Of a stretch of DNA of 64,000 nt, positions 36,689 through 46,485 are shown in pieces. Within the stretch, counting starts at the first letter, position 1, and every line of letters begins with the position of its first letter. The position numbers and the translations under genes are program-made. Source of the DNA: Microvirga splendida (GTDB taxonomy: Bacteria > Pseudomonadota > Alphaproteobacteria > Rhizobiales > Beijerinckiaceae); assembly GCF_016427565.1 (NCBI RefSeq), contig NZ_JAELXT010000014.1, forward strand, positions 1-64,000. The letters are read 5' to 3'. Under the pieces are notes generated by a model. It did not search any database. It worked only from the letters and a program-made list of their open reading frames with translations, and was not told the DNA's origin.

Positions 36689-39277
36689 TTAAAGGTTTCT
36701 TAAATACTGCGCCGGCTTTTGACTTAGGATCCGCCAGGTTCCCATCAGGCCTAAACCGACGCTCACGAGAACCGCCAAGGCTGAAGCCAAGATGGCGCCC
36801 GACAAGTCTAGGGTAAAGCTTAGGTTCATGATCCGGTCGACGATGAAATAGGCCGCCAATGTCCCGGCGAGCAGCCCGAAGACTGCCGTGGCGAGCCCGA
36901 GCAGCCCGTATTCGAGAGCATAGGCCGAGAGCAGCCGGGCGCGGGTGGCGCCCAGGGTCTTGAGGACCACGGCATCGTAGAGCCGGGCCCGGTGGCCGGC
37001 TGCCAGAGCGCCCGCCAGCACCAGGAGGCTCGCGATCAGCGCGATGGAGCTGGCGCCGCGAATCGCCATGACGAGCTGCGAGACCACGTCGTTCACCGCC
37101 TCCAGGGCATCCTTCACCCGCACGCTGGTGACCATGGGATAGGCCTGGGCCGAGCTGCGGAGGATCTTTGCGTCGATCGCATCGTCGGAACCGTTCGGGA
37201 AGGTGACGGTGGCCAGATGCGTGTGGGGGGCGCCGGCGAAGGTGTTCGGCGAGAACACCATGACGAAGTTGATCCCCATGCTTCGCCACTCCACCTCGCG
37301 CAGGTTGGAGATGGTGGCGCTGATGTTGCGCCCGAGCACGTTGACGGTGATCTCGTCACCGATCTTCAGCCCTAAGCCCTCCGCGATCTTGCGGTCGAAG
37401 GAGACCAGCGGATTGCCGCGATAATCCTCCGGCCACCACTCGCCCTGGACGATCTTCGAGCCCTCCGGCGCCGTGTCGGCATAGGTGATGCCGCGATCGC
37501 CCGAGAGCACCCAGGCGATGTCCTCCTCGGCCTTGATCTCGCCGACCGGACGGCCGCCCAGGGTCACCAGACGGCCGCGCATCATCGGCACGCGCTCGAT
37601 CTTGGCGTCGGCGGCCTGGTTCTTCAGGAAGCCTTCGAAGGCATCGGCCTGCTGGTTCGGGATGTCGAGGAAGAAGAAGCTCGGCGCCTGCTGCGGCAGG
37701 CTTTGCGTCAGCTGCCGGGTGAAGTTGGAATCGATGACCGCAAGCGTGACGAGAAGCGTGATCCCGAGGCCCAGCGACAGCACGAGGGAGGGCGTGAGCG
37801 CGCCGGGCCGGTGGATGTTAGCGAGCGCGAGCCGCGGGGCCGTGCTGCGCGGGCGCGGCAGGCGGCGGGCGAGCGCCATGATCCCGAAGGCGACGATGCG
37901 CAGCAGGGCGAAGGAGCCGGCAGCCGCACCCACGAACATCAGGGCCACCCGCCGGTCATAGGCCGCGAGCAGCGACAGGCCCACGAGCGCCACAACGGAG
38001 AGCACCAGGGCCGTCACGTACCGCTTGCGCGGCCAGCGCCGCTCCGGGTCGATCTGGTCGCGGAACAGCCCCGACACCGGCACGTCGTGGGCACGGCCCA
38101 AGGGCGCGATGGCGAAGACGAGCGCGGTGAGCACCCCATAGAGCAGCGCGATGCCGAGCTCGCTCCAGGCCAGCGTCGGCTGGATCGGGATCGGCAGGAG
38201 ATGGCCGAACAACCCCGTGATCACGAAAGGCAGGGCCGCCCCGAAAGCGAGGCCGATGCCGATGCCCACGATGGCGATCAGCATCACCTGGGTGAGGTAG
38301 AGCATCACCACCTGGCCGCCCGGCGCGCCGAGGCTCTTGAGGGTGGCGATGGAGGCGCGCTTGCGGTCGACGAAGCCGCGCACCGCATTGGCGACGCCCA
38401 CCCCGCCCACGAGCAGGGCTGTCAGGCCGACCAGCGTGAGGAATTGTGTGAAGCGCTCGATGTTGCGGGCAAAACGCGGATCGGCATTCAGCCGCGTGCG
38501 GACGTTCCAGCCTGCCTCCGGCAGGACGCGATTCGCCTCCGCCTCGACCTGGGTCAGCCCCTCCTCGGTGGAGAGGCTCGGCGGCAGGATAAGCCGGTAG
38601 GTCCAGCGCACGAGGCTGCCGGGCTGCACGAGACCGGTGGCGGCCAGCGCCTCCTGCGAGAGCAGGAGCCGCGGACCGAAGCCGATGCCGTCGGCGATCT
38701 TGTCGGGCTCGGACACGAGGCGCGCCCGCAATTCCACATTGGCGGCGCCCACCGTCACACGGTCGCCCACCTTGAGGTCGAGCCGCGCGAGCAGCGCCGG
38801 ATCGACCGCCGCGCCGAAAGCGCCGTCCCGCTCGGCGAAGAGGTCGGCGGGGGGAAGCTGCGGATCGGTCTCGAGCGCTCCGACCGTGGGATAGCCGCTA
38901 TCGACCGCCTTCATCTCCACGAGGCCGGAGCCCTTGTCGCCGGCCACCGCCATAGCCCGCATGGTGGCGATCACGTTGACCTGGCCCTTCGATTCCAGGA
39001 ACGCCCGCTCGGGCGCCCCGGCCTCGCGCTGGATCAGGGAAAAGGCCATGTCGCCGCCGAGGATCCGCCGCCCCTCGCGGGAGATGCCTTCCGTGAGCGA
39101 GCGCGACAGGGACGAGACGCTGGCAATCGCCGCCACGCCGAGCGCGATGCAGGCGAGGAAGATGCCGAAGCCTTTCAGGCCCGCGCGCAGCTCGCGGAAG
39201 GCGAGGCGCAGCAGGAGCGGCAGGCGGGACGCGGAAGAAGACCGCTTCTGCGGCGAGGCGGGAAGGGTGCCGTGCAT
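36689..39277 (-). CDS. ABC transporter permease, YbbP-like (FtsX/MacB fold)
   Basis: The 862-residue protein has ten or so membrane helices in two FtsX-type blocks (about 280-440 and 730-850) with a lone N-terminal helix (about 35-55) and large periplasmic regions. It ends LSQKPAQYLRNL as YbbP homologues do. It works with the ATPase encoded 12 bases upstream. Divergence from tesA reproduces the E. coli ybbAP-tesA arrangement, so the exporter probably handles a lipid-like or lysophospholipid-related substrate, which is inference. Confidence 0.9.
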   Translation of the reverse strand: MHGTLPASPQKRSSSASRLPLLLRLAFRELRAGLKGFGIFLACIALGVAAIASVSSLSRSLTEGISREGRRILGGDMAFSLIQREAGAPERAFLESKGQVNVIATMRAMAVAGDKGSGLVEMKAVDSGYPTVGALETDPQLPPADLFAERDGAFGAAVDPALLARLDLKVGDRVTVGAANVELRARLVSEPDKIADGIGFGPRLLLSQEALAATGLVQPGSLVRWTYRLILPPSLSTEEGLTQVEAEANRVLPEAGWNVRTRLNADPRFARNIERFTQFLTLVGLTALLVGGVGVANAVRGFVDRKRASIATLKSLGAPGGQVVMLYLTQVMLIAIVGIGIGLAFGAALPFVITGLFGHLLPIPIQPTLAWSELGIALLYGVLTALVFAIAPLGRAHDVPVSGLFRDQIDPERRWPRKRYVTALVLSVVALVGLSLLAAYDRRVALMFVGAAAGSFALLRIVAFGIMALARRLPRPRSTAPRLALANIHRPGALTPSLVLSLGLGITLLVTLAVIDSNFTRQLTQSLPQQAPSFFFLDIPNQQADAFEGFLKNQAADAKIERVPMMRGRLVTLGGRPVGEIKAEEDIAWVLSGDRGITYADTAPEGSKIVQGEWWPEDYRGNPLVSFDRKIAEGLGLKIGDEITVNVLGRNISATISNLREVEWRSMGINFVMVFSPNTFAGAPHTHLATVTFPNGSDDAIDAKILRSSAQAYPMVTSVRVKDALEAVNDVVSQLVMAIRGASSIALIASLLVLAGALAAGHRARLYDAVVLKTLGATRARLLSAYALEYGLLGLATAVFGLLAGTLAAYFIVDRIMNLSFTLDLSGAILASALAVLVSVGLGLMGTWRILSQKPAQYLRNL

Positions 39278-39289
39278 GGGCTTTTTTCC

Positions 39290-39982
<693 letters not shown>

Positions 39983-40054
39983 GCCCGTTCACCCGATCTG
40001 TTGGAAAGTTGGATTCAACCCGGTTCTAGTCCGGCATAGATGGGAAGCCTATTG

Positions 40055-40717
40055 ATGAAGCGCCAATCCGGCCCATTCATGACGATCATATTTGCGTGTG
40101 CGGCGGCCCTTGCCGCCATGATCGCAACCCTCCCGGCGGCCCAGGCGCAAGGCCAGCCGATTCGCCTCGTGGCCCTCGGCGACAGCCTGACGGCCGGCTA
40201 CGGCCTGCCCCAGGAGGCGGCGTTCCCGGTGGTGCTGGAGCGGGCGCTGAAAGCGAGGGGCCACAATGTGGAGATCACCAATGCGGGGGTCTCCGGCGAT
40301 ACCTCGTCGGGCGGGCTCGACCGGCTCGACTGGTCGGTGCCCGACGGTACCGACGGGGTGATCCTGGAGCTCGGCGCCAACGACATGCTGCGCGGGCTCG
40401 ATCCGGCGCTCACCCGCCGGAACATCGACACCATCGTCGAGCGGTTGAAGGCCCGCAACATCCCGGTGATGCTCGCGGGCATGTATGCCTCGCGCAATCT
40501 CGGGCCGGATTACGTGCAGAAATTCGACAGCCTCTATCCGGACATTGCGAAGAAGCACGACCTTGTGCTCTATCCCTTCTTCCTGGACGGAGTCGCCGGC
40601 GAGCGGTCCCTCAACCTGCCCGACGGGCTTCACCCGACGGCCAAGGGAATCGAGATCATCGTCGAGCGCATCCTGCCCAGCGTCGAGAAATTTCTCGCCC
40701 GCATTGCCCAGCGCTGA
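40055..40717 (+). CDS. tesA: Periplasmic SGNH esterase (TesA: thioesterase I/protease I/lysophospholipase)
   Basis: The 220-residue product has a signal peptide (cleavage near PAAQAQG, residue 31), then the SGNH blocks GDSLTAGYG (Ser44), GVSGDTSSGG, GANDMLRG and DGLHPTAKG. It hydrolyses acyl-thioesters and lysophospholipids in the periplasm. ATG 40055 has GGAAG 7 bases upstream and is preferred to 40040. Divergence from the YbbA/YbbP pair is conserved in many proteobacteria. Confidence 0.95.
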   Translation: MKRQSGPFMTIIFACAAALAAMIATLPAAQAQGQPIRLVALGDSLTAGYGLPQEAAFPVVLERALKARGHNVEITNAGVSGDTSSGGLDRLDWSVPDGTDGVILELGANDMLRGLDPALTRRNIDTIVERLKARNIPVMLAGMYASRNLGPDYVQKFDSLYPDIAKKHDLVLYPFFLDGVAGERSLNLPDGLHPTAKGIEIIVERILPSVEKFLARIAQR

Positions 40718-40782
40718 TCGTCGTCAGCGCCCCCTTCTTGCCTGAACGCGGCGGATCATGTCGCCGCGAGGAGCCTGAACCT

Positions 40783-41826
40783 ATGGAATATCGCCGCCTC
40801 GGCCGCACGGACCTCAATGTCAGCCTCATCTGCCTCGGCACCATGACCTGGGGCCAGCAGAACACGGAGGCCGAGGGCCATGAGCAGATGGATTATGCCC
40901 TCGACCAGGGCGTGAACTTCTTCGACACCGCCGAACTCTACTCGATCCCGCCCAAGCCCGAGACCCAAGGCTCCACGGAGCGGATCATCGGCTCCTGGTT
41001 CAAGTCCCGCGGCACCCGCGACAAGGTGATCCTCGCCTCCAAGGTGGTCGGCCGCTCCGACAGCACCTGGTACCGGGACGACGGCTCCAAGGCCGAGCTT
41101 TCCCGGGGGCAGATCGAGGAGGCGGTGAACAAGAGCCTCCAGCGGCTCCAGACCGACTACATCGACCTGTACCAGATCCACTGGCCCGACCGCCCCATGC
41201 CCTGGGGCTCGAACCCCACGGTCTTCCGCCATCTGGAAGGCAAGTCCCACCCCATCGCCGAGACGGTCGAGATCATGACCGACCTGGTGAAGGCCGGAAA
41301 GATCCGCCATTTCGGCCTCTCCAACGAGAGCGCCTGGGGCACCATGACGTTCCTCAAGCACGCGGACGCCAAGGGCCTGGCGCGGGCACAGTCGATCCAG
41401 AACGCCTACAACCTCCTCAACCGCACCTACGAGGTGGCGCTGGCCGAGGTGACCATGCAGGAGAATGTGAGCCTGCTCGCCTATTCGCCGCTGGCTCAAG
41501 GCTATCTCACCGGCAAGTACCTCGACGGCGCCCGCCCGCCGGGAACGCGCACGACCCTGTTCGGCCGCGGCCAGCGCTACGAGAACCCCACCGCCGAGGC
41601 GGCGATCCGCAAATACGTGGCGCTGGCGAAGGAATTCGGCCTCGATCCGGCCCAGATGGCGCTGGCCTTCGTCAATTCCCGCTCCTTCGTCACGTCCAAC
41701 ATCATCGGCGCCACCTCCATGGCGCAGCTGAAGACGGATATCGCCTCCGTCGACGTGACGATCACGCCGGAGTTGGAGAAGCGCATCGACGCCATCCATG
41801 TCGAGCACTGCAACCCGTGCCCGTAA
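40783..41826 (+). CDS. Aldo/keto reductase (Tas/YajO-like)
   Basis: The 347-residue TIM-barrel enzyme has the catalytic Asp and Tyr in GVNFFDTAELYS, Lys in VILASKVVG, His in LYQIHWPDRP, and the NADPH site near the end (GATSMAQLKTDIASVDV). The NTEAEGHEQMDYALDQG segment is that of the E. coli Tas branch. It reduces aldehydes, but its natural substrate is unknown. GAGGAG precedes the start. A repeat follows the stop codon. Confidence 0.92.
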   Translation: MEYRRLGRTDLNVSLICLGTMTWGQQNTEAEGHEQMDYALDQGVNFFDTAELYSIPPKPETQGSTERIIGSWFKSRGTRDKVILASKVVGRSDSTWYRDDGSKAELSRGQIEEAVNKSLQRLQTDYIDLYQIHWPDRPMPWGSNPTVFRHLEGKSHPIAETVEIMTDLVKAGKIRHFGLSNESAWGTMTFLKHADAKGLARAQSIQNAYNLLNRTYEVALAEVTMQENVSLLAYSPLAQGYLTGKYLDGARPPGTRTTLFGRGQRYENPTAEAAIRKYVALAKEFGLDPAQMALAFVNSRSFVTSNIIGATSMAQLKTDIASVDVTITPELEKRIDAIHVEHCNPCP

Positions 41827-41837
41827 TCGTCCCCTCA

Positions 41838-41919
41838 CGTCATGGCCGGGCTTGTCCCGGCCATCCACGTCCTTGCGCGGGTTAAGACGTGGATCCCCGG
41901 AACAAGTCCGGGGATGACG
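41838..41919. repeat. Palindromic repeat, family C
   Basis: CGTCATGGCCGGGCTTGTCC with GGCCAT forms the left hairpin, and GATCCCCGGAACAAGTCCGG ending ATGACG forms the right one. CACGTC and GACGTG lie in the spacer. The same arms are at 12179-12397 around an insertion. Confidence 0.75.
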
Positions 41920-41994
41920 GCGAAGACGGTTCAACCGGAACAAACCCCGCCACCAATCGTCTGATTCGACACGACCAGCCTCGGGAGGTGCCGC

Positions 41995-42531
41995 ATGCCA
42001 CGCCTGTTCACCGGCATCGAGATTCCCCCTGAGATCGCCCTGGCGCTGTCGGGCTTCCGCGGCGGGATCCCCGGCGCGCGCTGGGTCGAGCCTGAGAACT
42101 ACCACATCACCCTGCGCTTCATCGGCGACATCGACGAGCGCATGGCTGATGATGTCACCTCGATTCTCGGGGAGAGGCGCCAGCGCGCGCCGATCACCAT
42201 CACCATCGACGGGCTCGACAGCTTCGGGGGCTCGAAACCCCGCGCGGTCTTCGCCCGCACCTCCGGCAACGGCGAGCTGAACGACCTGCAGGGGGAGCAG
42301 GAGCGTCTCCTTCGGCAAGTCGGTCTTGATGCCGAGGCGCGCAAGTTCACCCCGCACGTCACCCTGGCGCGCCTGAAGCATGTCTCCCCCGTCGACGTGG
42401 CCCATTACATCGCAACCCATGGGCGCTTCCCGAAGCTCACCTTCACGGCGCAGCGCTTCGTCCTGTACTCCTCCCGCGCCTCCGTGGGCGGCGGCCCCTA
42501 CGTGATCGAAGCAGCCTATCCTTTGAGCTAG
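41995..42531 (+). CDS. thpR: RNA 2',3'-cyclic phosphodiesterase (2H family)
   Basis: The 178-residue protein has the two HxTx catalytic motifs, HITL (in ENYHITLRFIGDI) and HVTL (in FTPHVTLARLK), spaced as in ThpR/LigT. It opens 2',3'-cyclic phosphates on RNA and ligates in reverse in vitro. GGGAGG precedes the start. The histidine phosphatase gene follows after 39 bases. Confidence 0.94.
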   Translation: MPRLFTGIEIPPEIALALSGFRGGIPGARWVEPENYHITLRFIGDIDERMADDVTSILGERRQRAPITITIDGLDSFGGSKPRAVFARTSGNGELNDLQGEQERLLRQVGLDAEARKFTPHVTLARLKHVSPVDVAHYIATHGRFPKLTFTAQRFVLYSSRASVGGGPYVIEAAYPLS

Positions 42532-42570
42532 ACCTCGACGCTCGGATGCAGGCCTGTTACTGCAACGCCC

Positions 42571-43173
42571 ATGGCTTCGCTCATCTTCATCACCCACCCA
42601 GAGGTGGTCATCGATCCCGCCCAGCCGATCACCGAGTGGCCGCTGAACGCCATCGGACGCAGGCGCATGGAGCGGTTCGTGGATCTGCTCGCCGGCCGCA
42701 ATATCACGGCCGTTTATGCGAGCACGGAGCGGAAAGCGCGCGATGGCGCCGCCATCGTGGCGGAGCGTCTCGGGCTACCCTACGAGGAGCATGAGGATCT
42801 CGGCGAAAACGACCGCTCCTCCACGGGCTTCATCGCCCCGCCGGAATTCTGGGACGTGGTGCGCGAATTCTTCGGCCGGCCGCACGAGAGCATCCGCGGC
42901 TGGGAGCGCGCCGTCGACGCGCAGACGCGGATCGTGACGGCCATCGACCGCATCCTGCGCGAGGACCAGACCTCCGGCGACATCGTGGTCGTCTCCCACG
43001 GCGCCGTCGGGTGCCTGCTCACGGCTCACCTTCAGCAGGTGGAGATCGGCCGGGAGAGCCGTCCACAGCACCCTGGCGGCGGCTGCTTCATCGTCATCGA
43101 CCGGGACACCTTCACGCTCGAGCAGGACTGGCGCGCCATCGAGGATGGGTTTGCGGAACGCGCTTCGGCTTGA
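42571..43173 (+). CDS. Histidine phosphatase superfamily protein with a variant active-site motif
   Basis: The 200-residue protein has the phosphoglycerate-mutase-like fold with YASTERKARDGAAIVAERL and the second histidine in VVVSHGAVGCLL. The usual N-terminal RHGE reads THPE (FITHPEVVID), so the phospho-accepting His is kept but the preceding Arg is Thr. Substrate unknown. The start has no strong ribosome-binding site. Confidence 0.82.
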   Translation: MASLIFITHPEVVIDPAQPITEWPLNAIGRRRMERFVDLLAGRNITAVYASTERKARDGAAIVAERLGLPYEEHEDLGENDRSSTGFIAPPEFWDVVREFFGRPHESIRGWERAVDAQTRIVTAIDRILREDQTSGDIVVVSHGAVGCLLTAHLQQVEIGRESRPQHPGGGCFIVIDRDTFTLEQDWRAIEDGFAERASA

Positions 43174-43176
43174 GCT

Positions 43177-43605
43177 TCAAATTGGTTGGATTATTTTTTG
43201 GAAGCAGGTGGTGCGTGTATCGCTGTAGCCGAGATGCTCGTAGAACTGCTTCACGCGCTCATTGTCATCTCGCACGAGCAAATTGAGCTTCCATACACCA
43301 CGCTTTGCCAACCAGCGCTCGGCAGCCTCCATGACGGCTCGCCCTAGCCCTTTTCCCTGATCCTGCGGGGCAGTCGCGACATAATAAACCCAGCCCCGAT
43401 GTCCATCCTCTCCGACCATCACCGTCGCTGCAACTTGCTCGCCCGATAAGGCGACCAGAATTGTTGAATGAGGGTTGCGGCGAGCAAACGCGATGTCCTT
43501 TTCCGGATCGTTCCATGGTTTGGCAACACCCGATGCGTGCCAGATGGCAACAACCTGCCCGATATCTTCATCGCTTATCTCGCGAATGACAGGATCGGCC
43601 GTCAT
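43177..43605 (-). CDS. GNAT acetyltransferase (YpeA-like), lower GC
   Basis: The 142-residue protein has the GNAT core: IREISDEDIGQVVAIWHASG, VYYVATAPQDQGKGLGRAVM (acetyl-CoA loop QDQGKGLG) and LLVRDDNERVKQFYEHLGY. It resembles YpeA, a predicted acetyltransferase without a firm substrate. Codon usage is visibly richer in A and T than in the neighbouring genes, and so is the 215-base gap that follows, which suggests transfer. It is convergent with the phosphatase gene, 3 bases apart. Confidence 0.85.
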   Translation of the reverse strand: MTADPVIREISDEDIGQVVAIWHASGVAKPWNDPEKDIAFARRNPHSTILVALSGEQVAATVMVGEDGHRGWVYYVATAPQDQGKGLGRAVMEAAERWLAKRGVWKLNLLVRDDNERVKQFYEHLGYSDTRTTCFQKIIQPI

Positions 43606-43820
43606 GATTTGCTTTCCTATAGAAAAGTTCTCGCTGTACGATAATGATAGGACTTTAGATGAAAGCGCCCTGTCTCAATACTTTTATTTCGGACAAGGTT
43701 AATCTAGCTTCCACCTTAACCTCCAAGCCTGTCGCCAGGCGCTTTCCATTCTTCGGGCTTGTATTGTTACGTAAGCGAGGCTAGCCCCTCCTGACGAGGC
43801 GCAGGACCTAAACCAATCCC
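43606..43820. other. AT-rich gap between the GNAT gene and yeiH
   Basis: These 215 bases contain the divergent promoters of the acetyltransferase and YeiH-like genes, with TATAGAAAAG near 43618 and long AT-rich runs. No repeat or gene is visible. The composition fits the lower-GC acetyltransferase gene. Confidence 0.5.
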
Positions 43821-44837
43821 ATGACCCGCAACCGCATCGCCGAAACGGCGCCGGGCATCGCCTTGTGCGCAGCCATCGCGCTTGCGGCGATGGGCCTGCA
43901 GCGGCTCGAAGAGCACTGGACCGGGCGGCCCTGGCTCGAGGCGCTCGTCATCGCGATCCTGCTCGGAACCCTCCTGCGCACCCTCTGGAATCCAGGCAGG
44001 CGCTGGGCTCCCGGCATCGGCTTTTCCGCCAAGACCCTGCTCGAAATCGCCGTGATGCTGCTCGGCGCCTCGATCAGCTTCCAGGCCGTGCTGGATGCGG
44101 GTCCCGGCCTCATCCTCGGCATCGCGGTCGTGGTGGCCCTGGCCCTCGGAGCGAGCTACGGGATCGGCCGGATGCTCGGCCTGCCGAAGCGCATGGCGGT
44201 GCTGGTTGCCTGCGGCAACGCGATCTGCGGCAACTCGGCGATCGCGGCGGTCGCGCCCGTGATCGGCGCGAAGCCTGCAGATGTCGCTTCCTCCATCGCC
44301 TTCACGGCTATTCTCGGCGTGATCGTCGTGATCGCCCTGCCCCTGCTGGTGCCGCTCGCCGGCCTGTCGATGACCCAATACGGCGTGCTTGCGGGACTCA
44401 CCGTCTATGCGGTGCCGCAGGTGCTCGCCGCCACCGTGCCGGTCGGCCTCGTGAGCACGCAGCTCGGCACCCTCGTGAAGCTCGTGCGCGTGCTGATGCT
44501 GGGGCCGGTGGTGATCGGGCTATCGGTTCTGGCCCGCCGACAGGCGGAGGGACCGAAACCGGGCCTCGCCTTCGGCCGTCTCGTGCCCTGGTTCATCGTC
44601 GGCTTCTTAAGCCTCGCGCTGCTGCGCTCCCTCGGGGCGATTCCCGAGGCGCTCCTGCAGGTCGTCATGCCGGTCACCACCTTTCTCACCATCGTGGCGA
44701 TGGCGGCGCTCGGCCTCGGCGTCGACCTCAAGGTGCTGGGGAAAGTCGGCGGGCGGGTGACGCTCGCCGTGACGCTCTCGCTCCTGGTGCTGGTCGCCAT
44801 CAGCCTGGGCCTCATCCGCCTGCTCGGCATCCCTTGA
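43821..44837 (+). CDS. YeiH/UPF0324-family membrane protein (putative sulfate exporter)
   Basis: The 338-residue protein has about 10 membrane helices with the family core LVACGNAICGNSAIAAVAPVI and YGVLAGLTVYAVPQVLAAT. The family is annotated as a sulfate exporter, on weak evidence. No LysR-type regulator lies beside it, although one often does. A short ribosome-binding site is not evident. Confidence 0.85.
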   Translation: MTRNRIAETAPGIALCAAIALAAMGLQRLEEHWTGRPWLEALVIAILLGTLLRTLWNPGRRWAPGIGFSAKTLLEIAVMLLGASISFQAVLDAGPGLILGIAVVVALALGASYGIGRMLGLPKRMAVLVACGNAICGNSAIAAVAPVIGAKPADVASSIAFTAILGVIVVIALPLLVPLAGLSMTQYGVLAGLTVYAVPQVLAATVPVGLVSTQLGTLVKLVRVLMLGPVVIGLSVLARRQAEGPKPGLAFGRLVPWFIVGFLSLALLRSLGAIPEALLQVVMPVTTFLTIVAMAALGLGVDLKVLGKVGGRVTLAVTLSLLVLVAISLGLIRLLGIP

Positions 44838-44890
44838 GGCCTTGAAACCGCGTCTCGCCGCTTCATCACTAGAGGGTGTCTTTTCTCAGG

Positions 44891-45205
44891 ATGAGTGCGC
44901 CGATGCCCCGATTGTCCGATTCCGAGCGTCAGGAACTCCTGCCCGCCCTCGACGGCTGGGCGATGGTGGAGGGCCGCGATGCGATCACCAAGCGCTTCGT
45001 CTTCGAGGATTTCAGCCAGGCCTTCGGCTGGATGACCCGCGTGGCGCTCGCCGCCGAGGCGATGAATCACCATCCCGAATGGTCGAACACCTACAACCGG
45101 GTCGAGGTCACGCTGGCCACCCACGACGCCAAGGGGCTCACCCGCCGCGACGTCGAGCTGGCGCAGCGCATGGACCAGATGGCCGCAGGGCTGACGAAGA
45201 GATAG
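44891..45205 (+). CDS. phhB: Pterin-4a-carbinolamine dehydratase
   Basis: It dehydrates 4a-hydroxytetrahydropterin after aromatic-amino-acid hydroxylation, and can also be linked to Moco or pterin metabolism. The product of about 104 residues contains [19 protein letters not shown] and the active-site NHHPEW. The start is uncertain: GTG 44876, ATG 44891 or ATG 44903 are in frame, and AGGA at 44888-44891 would suit the last. No phenylalanine hydroxylase gene is nearby. It overlaps nothing and precedes the GFA gene by 3 bases. Confidence 0.88.
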   Translation: MSAPMPRLSDSERQELLPALDGWAMVEGRDAITKRFVFEDFSQAFGWMTRVALAAEAMNHHPEWSNTYNRVEVTLATHDAKGLTRRDVELAQRMDQMAAGLTKR

Positions 45206-45208
45206 GCC

Positions 45209-45613
45209 ATGGCACACGACCGAACAGTCACGGGAGGCTGCGCGTGCGGGCAGCTGACCTTTCGGGCGCAGGGCGAACCGAAGCGCGTGGGCCTGTGCCA
45301 TTGCATGACCTGCCGCAAGATCAGCGGCGCGCCCTTCAACGCCTTCGTGATCTACCCGGTCGATCAGGTGACGATCACGGGCGAGGTCCGTACATGGTCC
45401 GCGACGCCGGAGACGGAGCGCTGCTTCTGCCCCGTCTGCGGCTCGCAGGTGTTCGACCGCGACGCGGTGGACGAGATCGAGATCAAGCTCGGCGCCTTCG
45501 ACGAGCCGAGCCTGTTCACGCCGACCTACGAGGCCTGGACGAAACGACGCGAGACCTGGCTCTGCACCCCGGATCTCAAGAGCTTTCCCGAGAACCGGGG
45601 TGATATTCCTTGA
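45209..45613 (+). CDS. GFA-domain protein (glutathione-dependent formaldehyde-activating-like)
   Basis: The 134-residue protein has the GFA zinc ligands: GGCACGQL, CHCMTCRKISG and CFCPVCGSQVF. It is one of the small CENP-V/GFA family proteins. Most are not true S-(hydroxymethyl)glutathione synthases, and the substrate here is unknown. It follows phhB by 3 bases and is likely co-transcribed. It is convergent with the SDR gene. Confidence 0.9.
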   Translation: MAHDRTVTGGCACGQLTFRAQGEPKRVGLCHCMTCRKISGAPFNAFVIYPVDQVTITGEVRTWSATPETERCFCPVCGSQVFDRDAVDEIEIKLGAFDEPSLFTPTYEAWTKRRETWLCTPDLKSFPENRGDIP

Positions 45614-45619
45614 AAGCTC

Positions 45620-46405
45620 TTACTTCGGCTGCATGCGCAGCGCGCCGTCGAGGCGGATGCCCTCGCCGTTGAGCATGTCGTTCTCGATGATCGCCTTGAC
45701 GAGGTTTGCATATTCCTCGGGCCGCCCGAGACGCGAGGGGAACGGCACGTTGGCTTCCAGCGCCTTGCGGTAATCCTCGGCGATGCCCTCGAAGAGCGGC
45801 GTGTGGAACAGGCCCGGCATGATCGTCATCACCCGGATGCCGAAGCCCGAGAGATCGCGGGCGACGGGCAGCGTCAGGCCGTGCACGCCGCCCTTGGAGG
45901 CGGAATAGGCGGCCTGGCCGATCTGCCCGTCCTGCGCGGCCACGGACGAGGTGTTGACGATGACGCCGCGCCCGCCGTCGGGCGTCACCGGGTCCAGTCC
46001 CGCCATGGCGGCGGCGCATTTGGTGATCATGGCGTAGGTGCCGATCAGGTTGATCTCGACCGCGCGGCGGAAGCTCGCGACATCGTGCGGGATCAGCTCG
46101 CCGGTGTCGCGCTTCTTCGACACCGTGCGCTTGCCCGGCGCGATGCCGGCGCAGTTGACGAGGATGCGCTCGATGCCGTTCGCCGCGCGCGCCGCCGCCA
46201 GCGCCGAATCGATGGAGGCCTCGTCCGTCACGTCTGTCCGGCAGAAGATGGCGCCGATGTCCTGGGCAACCTGCTCGCCGCGTTCCGCGTTCATATCGAG
46301 AATGGCCACTTTCGCGCCGCTGGCGGCCAGCATGCGGGCCGTGGCCTCGCCGAGGCCGGAAGCGCCCCCGGTGACGATTGCTGCCATCAATTTGTCGAGC
46401 TTCAT
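45620..46405 (-). CDS. SDR: 3-hydroxyacyl-CoA dehydrogenase type-2-like
   Basis: The 261-residue short-chain dehydrogenase has the NAD motif TGGASGLG (12-19), the catalytic Ser and YSASK, and the segments VNTSSVAAQDGQIGQAAYSA and FHTPLFEGIAEDY. These are typical of the 17-beta-HSD10/3-hydroxy-2-methylbutyryl-CoA dehydrogenase branch used in branched-chain amino-acid and fatty-acid breakdown. The start at 46405 follows AGGGAG. No other catabolic gene is adjacent. Confidence 0.9.
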   Translation of the reverse strand: MKLDKLMAAIVTGGASGLGEATARMLAASGAKVAILDMNAERGEQVAQDIGAIFCRTDVTDEASIDSALAAARAANGIERILVNCAGIAPGKRTVSKKRDTGELIPHDVASFRRAVEINLIGTYAMITKCAAAMAGLDPVTPDGGRGVIVNTSSVAAQDGQIGQAAYSASKGGVHGLTLPVARDLSGFGIRVMTIMPGLFHTPLFEGIAEDYRKALEANVPFPSRLGRPEEYANLVKAIIENDMLNGEGIRLDGALRMQPK

Positions 46406-46485
46406 CGCTTTTCTCCCTGTGTCGGGACACGTCTTACGGTATCCTCGACGGAACGGGAACGCAGACCATGGAAGGAACACACCGG

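Noticed and set aside
40096-40782. Extension of the aldo/keto reductase frame back through tesA
   Set aside because: The upstream part is the out-of-frame translation of tesA. The real start at 40783 has GAGGAG and matches the family N-terminus.
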